Positions 15,950 to 24,843 of a stretch of DNA of 64,000 bases are shown piece by piece. The first letter of the stretch is position 1; each line of letters opens with the position of its first letter. Source of the DNA: an uncultured Prevotellaceae bacterium. GTDB taxonomy: Bacteria; Bacteroidota; Bacteroidia; Bacteroidales; Bacteroidaceae. Below the pieces are notes generated by a model. It searched no databases. It had not been told where the DNA came from and saw only the letters and a list, made by a program, of their open reading frames with translations. The stretch covers positions 1-64,000 of the forward strand of contig CACWNV010000010.1 of assembly GCA_902762325.1 (NCBI GenBank), read 5' to 3'. The position numbers and the translations under genes were made by a program.

Positions 15950-18900
15950 ATGATCTTTTTTTTCAAGACTCCACAGGAAAGCATCATTGCTACAGAAATC
16001 GACCATCAGCCGTCGACTGAAGAGATTAAGGAACTTAGCTGGCTTTATGGCGAAGCCACCTGTTTATCTGAGAATGAGTTGACAGGACTCTACATCGGTC
16101 CGCGTCGTGAGATGGTTACTCCATGGAGTACGAATGCAGTGGAAATCACCCAGAACATGAATATCCAGGGCATCTCACGCATTGAAGAGTACTTCCCGGT
16201 AGAGCGCGAGGATGCCGACCACGACCCGATGCTTCAACGTATGTACAAAGGTCTTAACCAGAAGATCTTCACTGTGAACATCGAGCCACAGCCCATCAAA
16301 CACGTTGAAGACCTGGAAGCCTACAACGAACAGGAAGGACTGGCTCTTTCACCAGAAGAAATTACCTATCTTCATCAGATAGAGAAACAGAACGGACGTC
16401 CGCTCACCGACTCTGAAATCTTCGGATTCGCACAGATCAACTCAGAGCACTGCCGTCATAAGATCTTCGGCGGTACCTTTATCATCGACGGAAAAGAATG
16501 TGAGTCGAGTCTTTTCGCAATGATCAAGAAGACGACCAAGGAGAATCCGAATAAGATTCTCTCAGCCTACAAGGATAATGTCGCATTTGCACAGGGCCCG
16601 GTGGTTGAGCAGTTTGCTCCCGCTGACCAGTCGACAAGCGACTGGTTCCGTGTAAAGGATATTGAGAGCGTCATCTCCCTGAAGGCAGAGACACACAACT
16701 TCCCCACCACTGTTGAGCCGTTTAACGGTGCAGCTACAGGAACGGGCGGAGAGATTCGTGACCGTATGGGCGGCGGTGTAGGCTCATGGCCTATCGCAGG
16801 TACGGCTGTTTACATGACGGCTTATCCGCGTCTGGAAGACGACGACAAACAGGTCAGGGACTGGGAGGACATCCTGCCTGTCCGTAAGTGGCTCTATCAG
16901 ACACCGGAACAGATCCTTATCAAGGCATCCAACGGTGCCTCTGACTTCGGAAACAAGTTCGGTCAGCCACTGATTTGCGGTTCTGTACTTACCTTTGAGC
17001 ATCAGGAGAACACAGACAACACATCTGCAAACGGTGCTAAATATGCCTATGACAAAGTCATCATGCTGGCTGGCGGCGTGGGCTATGGAACAAAGCGCGA
17101 CTGTCTGAAGAAAGAACCTCAGCCCGGTAACAAAGTCGTTGTCGTTGGCGGTGACAACTATCGCATCGGCCTCGGTGGCGGTTCTGTTTCATCCGTAGAT
17201 ACAGGCCGTTACAGCAACGGCATCGAACTGAATGCCGTCCAGCGTGCTAACCCGGAAATGCAGAAGCGTGCCTACAATCTCGTTCGTGCACTTGTAGAGG
17301 AAGATCAGAATCCTGTCGTCTCCATTCATGACCATGGTAGTGCCGGACACCTGAACTGTCTGAGCGAACTGGTTGAAGAGTGCGGAGGACGAATCGACAT
17401 GACGAAGCTTCCCATCGGTGACAAGACGCTCTCGGCAAAGGAAATCATTGCCAATGAGAGTCAGGAACGCATGGGACTGCTGATTGACGAGAAACACATT
17501 GAACACGTGCGTAAGATTGCTGAGCGTGAGCGTGCGCCGCTGTATGTGGTCGGTGAGACCACGGGCGATGCCCACTTCTCGTTTGTCCAAGGCGACGGCA
17601 TCAAGCCTTTCGACCTCGACGTTGCCCAGATGTTCGGTCACTCTCCCAAGACCATCATGCGTGACAACACCGTGGAGAGACACTATGCACCCGTGGAGTA
17701 CCAAGACGTTAAAGACCTTAAAGACCCTGAAGTCCTTAACGACTATGTTGAGCGTGTGTTGCAACTGGAGGCTGTTGCCTGCAAGGACTGGCTCACCAAC
17801 AAGGTTGACCGCTCTGTGACGGGTAAGATTGCCCATCAGCAATGCCAGGGTCAGATACAGCTTCCGCTGAGCGACTGTGGTGTTGTTGCCCTTGACTATC
17901 GCGGAAAGAAGGGTATAGCTACTGCCATTGGACATGCGCCGCAGGCAGGTCTGGCTTCACCGGAGGCAGGAAGTGTTCTGTCTGTTGCCGAGGCACTGAC
18001 CAACATCGTCTGGGCTCCTATGGCAGATGGCATGGACAGCATTAGCCTGTCTGCAAACTGGATGTGGCCCTGCCGTTCACAGGAAGGCGAAGACGCACGT
18101 CTGTACAGTGCCGTCAAAGCTCTCTCAGACTTCTGCTGCGCCCTGCATATCAACGTACCGACAGGTAAGGATTCCCTGTCACTGACTCAGCAATATCCCA
18201 ACGGCGAGAAGATTATCTCTCCGGGAACAGTGATTGTCAGTGCCGGCGGTGAGGTGTCGGACATCAGGAAAGTTGTTTCTCCTGTCGTGGTGAACGACAA
18301 GCATGCCTCACTCTATCACATCGATTTCTCGTTCGACAAGCAGCGTCTCGGCGGCAGTGCCTTTGCACAGAGCCTCGGGAAGATTGGCGACGACGTGCCT
18401 ACCGTCACCAATCCGGAGTATTTTGCCGACTGCTTCAATGCAATTCAGGAACTGATTAGACGCGGATGGATAATGGCTGGACACGACATCTCTGCCGGTG
18501 GACTGATTACAACCTTGCTTGAGATGACATTCGCCAATACCGAAGGAGGACTGCACATCAACCTGCACGACCTGAACGGTGACGACATCGTGAAACTGCT
18601 GTTCGCTGAGAATCCCGGCGTAGTCATCCAAGTGAAAGACATACACAAGAGAGACATGATTGAACTGCTGAATGACATGGGAGTGGGATTTGCCAAGATC
18701 GGCTTCACAACAGCAGAGCGCAAACTCATTGTGAAGAAAGATGACTTTGAACACAGCTTCGATATCGATGCCCTTCGTGACGTCTGGTACAAGACGAGCT
18801 ATCTGCTGGACCGCAAACAGAGCTTCAACGGCATGGCAAAGGAACGCTTCCTGAATTACAAGAAGCAGCCTATCGAGATGAAGTTCAACCGCAACTTCAC

Positions 18901-19729
18901 TGGAAAACTTTCTCAGTTCGGACTCAGTGCTGACAGGAAAGAAACAGGAAAGGCGCGTCCAAAAGCTGCCATCATCCGCGAGAAGGGAACGAATGGTGAA
19001 CGTGAGATGGCGTACTCGCTCTATCTTGCCGGCTTCGATGTGAAAGACGTGATGATGACCGACCTGATCACAGGACGAGAGACGCTGGAAGAAATCAACA
19101 TGATTGTCTTCTGTGGCGGATTCTCCAACAGTGACGTGCTGGGGTCTGCGAAAGGATGGGCTGGCGCGTTCCTCTTCAACCCGAAGGCTAAAGAGGCACT
19201 GGATAAGTTCTATATGCGTAAAGACACCCTGTCACTGGGTATCTGTAACGGCTGCCAGCTGATGGTTGAGCTCGGACTGCTCAACGAAGGCGGTTCGCTC
19301 TCTGCCGAACAGCAGGAGCTCAGACCTCGCATGCTGCATAACAAGTCGCACAAGTTTGAAAGCGCATTCCTCTCGCTGGAGATTCCCGAGAACAAGAGTG
19401 TGATGTTTGGTTCGCTGAGCGGTAACAAGCTGGGTATCTGGGTTGCTCACGGTGAAGGTCGCTTCTCATTGCCGGAGGCTGAGGAGAAATACAACGTCAT
19501 TGCCAAGTACAACTATGCAGGTTATCCCGGCAACCCGAACGGTTCCGACTATAATGTCGCTGGAATCTGTTCTGCCGACGGCCGTCATCTGGCGATGATG
19601 CCTCACCTGGAGCGTGCCATCTTCCCATGGCAGAACGCCTGGTATCCTGAAGATCGCCGTGATAATGAAATCACGCCTTGGATGGAAGCATTTGTCAATG
19701 CCCGCAAGTGGGTGGAGCAGCATAGCTGA
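15950..19729 (+). CDS. purL: Phosphoribosylformylglycinamidine synthase
   Basis: 1259 residues, the large single-chain form that joins the synthetase and glutaminase halves. Visible motifs: INSEHCRHKIFGG near residue 165, the ATP site THNFPTTVEPFNGAATGTGG near 250, and VSIHDHGSAGHL near 460. A class I amidotransferase occupies the last 270 residues, with the nucleophile Cys in LSLGICNGCQL and the catalytic His-Glu region in VAHGEGRF. It converts FGAR to FGAM using glutamine and ATP in de novo purine synthesis. The chromate transporter genes start 43 bp later on the same strand. Confidence 0.96.
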   Translation: MIFFFKTPQESIIATEIDHQPSTEEIKELSWLYGEATCLSENELTGLYIGPRREMVTPWSTNAVEITQNMNIQGISRIEEYFPVEREDADHDPMLQRMYKGLNQKIFTVNIEPQPIKHVEDLEAYNEQEGLALSPEEITYLHQIEKQNGRPLTDSEIFGFAQINSEHCRHKIFGGTFIIDGKECESSLFAMIKKTTKENPNKILSAYKDNVAFAQGPVVEQFAPADQSTSDWFRVKDIESVISLKAETHNFPTTVEPFNGAATGTGGEIRDRMGGGVGSWPIAGTAVYMTAYPRLEDDDKQVRDWEDILPVRKWLYQTPEQILIKASNGASDFGNKFGQPLICGSVLTFEHQENTDNTSANGAKYAYDKVIMLAGGVGYGTKRDCLKKEPQPGNKVVVVGGDNYRIGLGGGSVSSVDTGRYSNGIELNAVQRANPEMQKRAYNLVRALVEEDQNPVVSIHDHGSAGHLNCLSELVEECGGRIDMTKLPIGDKTLSAKEIIANESQERMGLLIDEKHIEHVRKIAERERAPLYVVGETTGDAHFSFVQGDGIKPFDLDVAQMFGHSPKTIMRDNTVERHYAPVEYQDVKDLKDPEVLNDYVERVLQLEAVACKDWLTNKVDRSVTGKIAHQQCQGQIQLPLSDCGVVALDYRGKKGIATAIGHAPQAGLASPEAGSVLSVAEALTNIVWAPMADGMDSISLSANWMWPCRSQEGEDARLYSAVKALSDFCCALHINVPTGKDSLSLTQQYPNGEKIISPGTVIVSAGGEVSDIRKVVSPVVVNDKHASLYHIDFSFDKQRLGGSAFAQSLGKIGDDVPTVTNPEYFADCFNAIQELIRRGWIMAGHDISAGGLITTLLEMTFANTEGGLHINLHDLNGDDIVKLLFAENPGVVIQVKDIHKRDMIELLNDMGVGFAKIGFTTAERKLIVKKDDFEHSFDIDALRDVWYKTSYLLDRKQSFNGMAKERFLNYKKQPIEMKFNRNFTGKLSQFGLSADRKETGKARPKAAIIREKGTNGEREMAYSLYLAGFDVKDVMMTDLITGRETLEEINMIVFCGGFSNSDVLGSAKGWAGAFLFNPKAKEALDKFYMRKDTLSLGICNGCQLMVELGLLNEGGSLSAEQQELRPRMLHNKSHKFESAFLSLEIPENKSVMFGSLSGNKLGIWVAHGEGRFSLPEAEEKYNVIAKYNYAGYPGNPNGSDYNVAGICSADGRHLAMMPHLERAIFPWQNAWYPEDRRDNEITPWMEAFVNARKWVEQHS

Positions 19730-19772
19730 TTCCCTGCTTGTGAGAGTTCATAGATAGTATTACATATTTAAT

Positions 19773-20405
19773 ATGGAAGAAAACATCTCAGAAAAAACAG
19801 GAACAACTGGCACGGCATCCAAACAGACGAAGACCTTGGAGAAAGGACTGAATGGATTCGTGACATTGTTCTCAACCTTCTTTAAGATTGGCGCATTCAC
19901 CCTTGGAGGTGGATACGCCATGATTCCATTGATAGAGAGTGAAGTCGTGGACAAGCACAGTTGGATATCAAAGGAAGAGTTTCTTGACCTGGTGGCGGTG
20001 GCTCAGAGCTGCCCGGGCGTATTTGCCATCAACATCAGCACCTTCATCGGCTATAAACTGCGCCGTCACAGAGGTGCATTGTGCGCCGCCATGGGCACTG
20101 GCCTACCCTCTTTCCTTATCATCCTGCTCATTGCCTTGTTCTTCCACCGGTTCATGGAAGTCAAATGGATTGCAGCGATGTTTAACGGCATCCGTCCGGC
20201 TGTGGTAGCTCTGATTGCCGTACCGACATTCAACATGGCTAAGACGGCAAACATCAATCTTACCAACTGCTGGATTCCGGTGGTCTCGGCTCTGCTCATC
20301 TGGGGAATGCACGTCAATCCTATATTCATCATTATTGCCGCAGGCTTCGGCGGATTCATCTACGGGAAGTTCCTACAGGACGACAATGTAAATAAGAAGA
20401 TATGA
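19773..20405 (+). CDS. Chromate transporter, first half (CHR domain)
   Basis: A 210-residue inner-membrane protein with about five hydrophobic helices after a 25-residue soluble start. It shows the CHR signature FKIGAFTLGGGYAMIPLIE and AQSCPGVFAINIST. Short-chain CHR proteins work as pairs of half-transporters. The second half overlaps this stop by 4 bp (ATGA), which fixes both ends. It exports chromate in characterised relatives; the physiological anion here is unknown. Confidence 0.88.
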   Translation: MEENISEKTGTTGTASKQTKTLEKGLNGFVTLFSTFFKIGAFTLGGGYAMIPLIESEVVDKHSWISKEEFLDLVAVAQSCPGVFAINISTFIGYKLRRHRGALCAAMGTGLPSFLIILLIALFFHRFMEVKWIAAMFNGIRPAVVALIAVPTFNMAKTANINLTNCWIPVVSALLIWGMHVNPIFIIIAAGFGGFIYGKFLQDDNVNKKI

Positions 20406-20977
20406 TATTACTCGAACTATTCTATACTTTTTTCATCATCGGGCTCTTCGGTTTCGGAGGCGGATACGGCATGCTGACACTCATTCAGACGGAAACCGTA
20501 CTGCACCATCACTGGCTGTCGTCGGCTCAGTTCACGAACATCGTGGCGATCTCTCAGATGACACCCGGACCTATCGGCATCAACTCTGCTACTTATTGTG
20601 GGTTTACCGCCATGCAGAACGCTCACTATGGGATGGGGATGTCTGTATTAGGCAGTGCCATTTCTACCTTTGCACTGGTGTTGCCTTCGTTTATCCTGAT
20701 GATTCTCATCAGTAAGATGTTCCTGAAGTATTTCCACACGAACACCGTTCAGAGTATCTTTGCAGGACTAAGGCCAACGGTCGTGGGACTGCTTGCCGCT
20801 GCCACACTGCTCCTGATGAACAGCGAGAACTTCAGTTCCCCTGATGTCTCGCCCTGGAGATTCTGGATCAGCGTTGCCATCTTCGTGGCTACATTCTACG
20901 GAACAAAGGTAATGAAGATCAATCCCATACGAATGATCTGCTATGCCGCCTTCGCCGGATTATTACTCCTATACTAA
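20402..20977 (+). CDS. Chromate transporter, second half (CHR domain)
   Basis: A 191-residue membrane protein, partner of the preceding gene. It carries the same signature in its second-half form, FFIIGLFGFGGGYGMLTLI and ISQMTPGPIGINSATY, and several membrane helices up to the C-terminus. The two halves probably arose by duplication and insert in opposite orientations, as known for paired CHR proteins. The next gene starts 18 bp downstream. Confidence 0.88.
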   Translation: MILLELFYTFFIIGLFGFGGGYGMLTLIQTETVLHHHWLSSAQFTNIVAISQMTPGPIGINSATYCGFTAMQNAHYGMGMSVLGSAISTFALVLPSFILMILISKMFLKYFHTNTVQSIFAGLRPTVVGLLAAATLLLMNSENFSSPDVSPWRFWISVAIFVATFYGTKVMKINPIRMICYAAFAGLLLLY

Positions 20978-20994
20978 CTATACGATCATAACAC

Positions 20995-22011
20995 ATGAAT
21001 AAACTACTGACTTTTGTGATGCTCTTTATGCTGATAAGCATAACCGCAGACGCACAGAATGAGCAACGCCGCAGAAGGCCTCGCTTTTTCAAGACCGACA
21101 CGCTGATGGTGCACGACCCCGTCATGGCATACGAAGACGGGAAGTATTACATCTTCAGCACTGGCATGGGTATTAGCATGGTGAAATCTGATGACAGGAA
21201 GACGTGGACCTTTGAGGGAAAGAGCGTACTCGACGAGATTCCTGCATGGACTCAAGAGGCTGTTCCAGGCTTCAGAAACCATGTATGGGCGCCAGATGTC
21301 ATCTACTGGCACAACAAATGGTGGATGATGTATTCGTGTTCTACCTTCGGGAAAAACACATCGGCCATCGGTCTTTTGTCTTCGCCTACGCTTGCTGATG
21401 CCCACTGGACGGATGAAGGATGTGTCATCACCAGCAAGGAGAAAAGGGACAACTGGAATGCCATCGACCCGAATATCGTTATTGACGACAAAGACTGCCC
21501 GTGGATGACCTTCGGGTCGTTCTGGGATGGCATCCAACTCGTCAAACTGGACAACACGATGCATGTGGCTAAGAACAAGAAGCCCAAGACGATTGCAAAA
21601 CGATACAAGAAGGCGCCTGCCGGGATAGAGAACCCTACATCGAAGTTTGCAGGGACAAATGCCATCGAAGCGCCATTCATCTTCAAACACGACGGATGGT
21701 ATTATCTCTTTGCCAGTTGGGACTACTGCTGCCGCGGTGAGAAGAGCTCCTACAATGTGGTTGTGGGCCGCTCAAAGAAGGTCAACGGTCCCTATATCGA
21801 CCGTGAAGGTAGAAAGATGATTGACGGTGGCGGCACTGTCTTCTTCCAAGGCGACAAAAAGGAGTTTGAGGCTGCCGGACACTGTGCTGTCTATCACATG
21901 GACAACAAAGATATCTTCATCTGTCATGGATACAGCATCCCCATGCACGGTCAGTCAATCTTGATTCAAAAAGAAATTAAATGGACTGCAGACGGCTGGC
22001 CAGAGGTATAA
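20995..22011 (+). CDS. GH43 arabinanase-like glycosidase, secreted
   Basis: 338 residues after a signal peptide (LLTFVMLFMLISITADA). A single GH43 propeller is seen: HDPVMAYEDGKYY with the base Asp, VWAPDVIYWHNKWW, NAIDPNIVIDD with the pKa-modulating Asp, and NAIEAPFIFKHDGWYYLF with the acid Glu. The order and length fit endo-arabinanases or arabinofuranosidases of GH43 acting on pectin side chains, though substrate cannot be fixed by eye. The last 31 bp overlap the queH reading frame. Confidence 0.85.
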   Translation: MNKLLTFVMLFMLISITADAQNEQRRRRPRFFKTDTLMVHDPVMAYEDGKYYIFSTGMGISMVKSDDRKTWTFEGKSVLDEIPAWTQEAVPGFRNHVWAPDVIYWHNKWWMMYSCSTFGKNTSAIGLLSSPTLADAHWTDEGCVITSKEKRDNWNAIDPNIVIDDKDCPWMTFGSFWDGIQLVKLDNTMHVAKNKKPKTIAKRYKKAPAGIENPTSKFAGTNAIEAPFIFKHDGWYYLFASWDYCCRGEKSSYNVVVGRSKKVNGPYIDREGRKMIDGGGTVFFQGDKKEFEAAGHCAVYHMDNKDIFICHGYSIPMHGQSILIQKEIKWTADGWPEV

Positions 22012-22586
22012 ACGCACCGGAAGGAATCAAGGAGGTCTTGCTACATGCCTGTTGTGCTCCTTGCTCGTCAGCTATTGTCGAATGGCTGGTGAATCATGAT
22101 ATTGCCCCGACCATCTTCTATTTTAATCCGAACATCTATCCGCAGGAGGAATACATCATCAGGAAAGAGGAGAGTAAACGCCATGCGGATATGTTGGGCG
22201 TGAAATGGATTGACGGCGATTATGACTACGAACAATGGAAAAGGCAGATAAGCGGACTTGAAAACGAGCCAGAGCGTGGGCACAGGTGTGAGCTCTGCTT
22301 CCAGATACGACTCACTGAAGCGGCTAAAAAAGCAAAAGAACTGGGACTGGAGTACTTCACGACGACCTTGGCATCTTCAAGATGGAAGAGTATCGACCAG
22401 ATTAATCAGGCGGGAATGGCTGCCCAAGCAGCTGTTCCCGGAACTGTCTTCTGGGCACAGAACTGGCGAAAAGGAGGCCTGTATGAACGGAGAAACTTCC
22501 TATTGAAAGAATTCAAGTTCTACAACCAACAGTATTGCGGATGTGAATTCAGCATGCGACATCTTTCAGACAAAAAAGAATCATAG
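21981..22586 (+). CDS. queH: Epoxyqueuosine reductase QueH
   Basis: 201 residues of the DUF208/QueH family, which reduces epoxyqueuosine to queuosine in tRNA. The expected cysteines are present: LLHACCAPCS near residue 21, CELC near 94 and YCGCEFS near the end. These hold the iron-sulfur cluster and extra metal. Also conserved is TTTLASSRWKSIDQIN. The ATG at 21981 overlaps the GH43 stop by 31 bp, and no nearer ATG precedes the HACCAPC strand at a suitable distance. It is the last gene before the non-coding stretch. Confidence 0.9.
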   Translation: MDCRRLARGINAPEGIKEVLLHACCAPCSSAIVEWLVNHDIAPTIFYFNPNIYPQEEYIIRKEESKRHADMLGVKWIDGDYDYEQWKRQISGLENEPERGHRCELCFQIRLTEAAKKAKELGLEYFTTTLASSRWKSIDQINQAGMAAQAAVPGTVFWAQNWRKGGLYERRNFLLKEFKFYNQQYCGCEFSMRHLSDKKES

Positions 22587-22710
22587 CGTCTGTTTATATT
22601 CTGAACATCTCCCCCACTCGTTTTCCCTTCCCTTTCATCATCAATAATATTGACAAAAACTTGTCGAGGAAAAGTGATGAAAGAGAAGTTAAAATGTGTA
22701 AAAGTTGATT

Positions 22711-22738
22711 CTTCACTCTTCATTCTTCATTCTTCATT
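22711..22738 (+). repeat. Four 7-bp tandem repeats (CTTCATT type)
   Basis: Four consecutive CTTCAYT heptamers end just before the array at 22743. Their GAAG/CTTC character resembles the arms of the hairpin elements at 4218 and 50118. A weak left partner (AAAGTGATGAAAGAGAAG, about 22673-22690) could pair with it, but the conserved core is absent. The 120 bp between the queH stop and here show nothing else. Confidence 0.55.
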
Positions 22739-22742
22739 TTGT

Positions 22743-22867
22743 GAAAGCTAAGCTTTCGCACCGCGAAACATAAGCTTTGACCGCCTCAAAGACCATGTTT
22801 CACCGCCTCAAACATAACCTTTCACACGACGAAACATAACCTTTGGCGCAGCGAAACGATACCTTTG
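22743..22867 (+). repeat. 22-bp-period array, copy 2 (six units)
   Basis: Six 15-bp units start at 22743, 22765, 22787, 22809, 22831 and 22853, every one separated by exactly 7 bp. All fit S-AAA-N7-TTT-S (for example GAAACATAACCTTTG), so each is a partial palindrome, while the interior bases and the spacers vary. The period equals about two turns of DNA. The following 200 bp (22868-23068) show no gene or fold I recognise. Confidence 0.8.
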
Positions 22868-23068
22868 GCAAATTCATCTTTTGTAAACCGCCCGATTACA
22901 GTTTAGTATTCGTGTAATCATCTGTCAGTCAACACCTTACAAAAACTCTCAAAAATCGCGTTATTATCACCCGAGGAACAGTTTGTTCAGAAAGATGCCC
23001 TTAATTTAGGGTCAAAATTCGAATATTTCTTGACAAAATCCCGCTATTTGTAATGCTCAATAACAGAT

Positions 23069-23347
23069 GATGCCATTAGGCATCGGACAAAGGTAGCCAG
23101 CCATACAGTCGTGCCTTTGGGTACGGCGAACCAACGGTCACTGTTCGCGCCAGCGAGGAAAAGTAAATGGCTTGTATGGGATTGACACTATAATATCAGC
23201 CTGCCCTTGGGTAGGCGACATGGTTTGCTCTTGTCCCTTGCATATCAGCAAGGTTGTATTTGTGTGGTGTCGCTTTTCCCAGCCATTTCGAAACACCCAA
23301 GGGCGTTTCTGTATGGCTGGCTACCATTGTCTAATGCCTACGGCATT
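23069..23347. repeat. 279-bp element with 40-bp inverted ends
   Basis: The left end 23069-23108 and right end 23309-23347 are inverted complements with few mismatches, both reaching GGTAGCCAGCCATACAG. Inside and at the ends lie three small hairpins whose loops read GCCYTTGGGT: about 23110-23126, 23199-23216, and 23290-23309 in reverse. Each has a different stem sequence that still pairs. No open reading frame of note is present. It could be a non-autonomous mobile element or a structured RNA. Confidence 0.6.
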
Positions 23348-23439
23348 TCTTCCAACAACAAATCTTATTTTAGCATGAACGATTTGCTTGTTATAATGAA
23401 TACAGAGAATAGTATCTCTTCATGGGTGTGAGACGTCTC

Positions 23440-23563
23440 GGCGGTGCGATAACTTCAAGCAGAGACTTCCTTATCGTATGAGAATCAGATAGCCTAAGGC
23501 CGATTTTCACCGCCGAATGGAAGAGTAACGCCATCAATCTAGGTTAGCAAATCATTCGGCGGG
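23440..23563 (+). other. Riboswitch-like region with two exclusive folds
   Basis: GGCGGTG (23440-23446) can pair with CACCGCC (23508-23514). This encloses a CGATAA/TTATCG hairpin (23447-23452 with 23471-23476) and a GCC/GGC hairpin. CCGCCGAATG (23510-23519), which overlaps that strand, pairs perfectly with CATTCGGCGG (23553-23562), followed by GTTTTAT. The two folds cannot coexist, which is the layout of a terminator/antiterminator switch. I do not recognise a known class, and the next gene is 310 bp away. Confidence 0.35.
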
Positions 23564-23731
23564 TTTTATAGAAAATGGCAACTAAACAAATGTCGAGATA
23601 AAGATGAAAAAAATAACACGTAATGCGACTAATTACAAAATATTTTGTATCTTTATAGCCGCAATCCGAAAGGAACGCAAGACATAGTTGCTCTATAGCC
23701 TCACTTTTCACCACCACGAGAAAGAGCAAAA

Positions 23732-23866
23732 TATCAATTATTGGAGCTGCACCTATAGGGCGCAGATTTCTCCCGTATATTGATATGGTTTGTGGTGAAC
23801 CGTGAGGCGTATGGCGAAGGTCTGCGTCTCTTTGTGTTTTTAACGCATATATCAATATATAAAAAA
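23732..23866 (+). other. Structured leader before the GIY-YIG gene
   Basis: ATATCAAT near 23733, ATTGATAT near 23783 and ATATCAATATAT near 23853 allow alternative pairings with the same central strand. CTGC...GCAG (about 23747-23765) forms a hairpin between them. The stretch ends 9 bp before the ATG of the next gene, so folding could hide or expose its start. From 23564 to 23731 only AT-rich sequence with a possible TATCTTTA -7 box is seen. Confidence 0.35.
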
Positions 23867-23874
23867 ATACGAAC

Positions 23875-24732
23875 ATGAAGACAGATTTTGATTACACAAT
23901 TGTTTATGTTTTTGGTCCAGAACAATGTGAGGACAAATACTTTAAAGATGAAGTTTTGTCACGTGAAGCTGGCGAGTGGGTAAAAATAGGTGAGACAGGT
24001 TTCCGTGGAAACATTGAAAATATTACCGATGAAATAATAAGAACGGAAGCTATAAGTAGAATACGTCAGGAAAGTAGGACAGGTATTCCTGTCACATCTG
24101 TTCTTTATGATGTATTCATCTTCCCTTACAAATCGCATACGGATGATAGAATACGTGAGATACTATGCAAAGAAATTTATGAGATGGAAAACAGTAGACA
24201 AATAAATAAGGAACTAGAAGAAAATAAGATTCCTGCAGGTAAAGAATTTGTTTATGGAGTCCGGAGAAGAAATATTAAATTTGCTGTTCAGTCGATGGAT
24301 CATGACCTTATAGCTGACGCTTATGATGCTGAGGATGCTGATTCTCGAATTAAGATTTTGGCAAAGATTTGTTATTGCAACAATGTTATCATCAATAAAG
24401 AAGACAATTCTTCAGATGAAAATACCGAAACATTGTTAACGAGAAAACCTCGTCTGGATTTGGATTTAGTATTCCCTAATGGAGATGTCGAGTATACTGT
24501 AATCCTTACCGACGGATGTGGGAATGAAATCAAAGACAATGAAACTAATGAGCCTATAACAGCAAAATATATTGGTGGCAATATGTTTGAATGCAGAGGG
24601 GAAAAAGGTAGAAGCTCATACTTTGCCAAGATATATTTGAATCTTTATGGTGGTAAGAACCTAACGACTGTTAATGGTAATGAGTATTGGACTTACAATG
24701 GTCAGAAACTTACTTCGTTACGCAAGAACTAA
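23875..24732 (+). CDS. GIY-YIG (T5orf172-like) protein with RAMA-like C-terminus
   Basis: 285 residues, cytosolic. The N-terminal 110 residues look like a T5orf172-type GIY-YIG nuclease: TIVYVFGP, GEWVKIGETG, then RIRQESRTGIPV and LYDVFIFP, and a later Glu in LCKEIYEME. The C-terminal 30 residues, including NGNEYWTYNGQKLTSLR, match the end of RAMA domains, which occur beside restriction and adenine-methylase domains and are thought to read modified DNA. The combination suggests a modification-dependent nuclease, by inference. The gene is AT-rich and preceded by a structured leader. Confidence 0.55.
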   Translation: MKTDFDYTIVYVFGPEQCEDKYFKDEVLSREAGEWVKIGETGFRGNIENITDEIIRTEAISRIRQESRTGIPVTSVLYDVFIFPYKSHTDDRIREILCKEIYEMENSRQINKELEENKIPAGKEFVYGVRRRNIKFAVQSMDHDLIADAYDAEDADSRIKILAKICYCNNVIINKEDNSSDENTETLLTRKPRLDLDLVFPNGDVEYTVILTDGCGNEIKDNETNEPITAKYIGGNMFECRGEKGRSSYFAKIYLNLYGGKNLTTVNGNEYWTYNGQKLTSLRKN

Positions 24733-24809
24733 TAGAATTGAAATGACAAAAATAATAGACCACAGATAACTTTCTTGAGGTTGTCCCATGATTTGAGACA
24801 GCCTCGTTT

Positions 24810-24817
24810 TAATTTTG
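24810..24817 (+). promoter_or_regulatory. -7 promoter box before the 141-aa gene
   Basis: TAATTTTG fits TAnnTTTG and would start transcription about 20 bp before the ATG at 24844. That argues against the upstream TTG at 24775 as the start. Confidence 0.45.
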
Positions 24818-24843
24818 CATCAGTTCCCAGAAAATATGTATTT

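Noticed and set aside
17189-17935. 248-codon minus-strand frame as a gene
   Set aside because: Antisense to purL, which is complete and conserved through this stretch.
22743-22867. CRISPR array
   Set aside because: The spacing is regular, but the repeats are degenerate 15-mers, the spacers are only 7 bp, and no cas genes are in the window.
23172-23431. Short plus-strand frames of 68 and 74 codons
   Set aside because: They lie within the inverted-repeat element, have no family features, and their composition follows the palindromic sequence.
23069-23866. Retron or group II intron RNA
   Set aside because: Strong folding is present, but no reverse transcriptase frame lies in the region and no intron domain V-like end was found.
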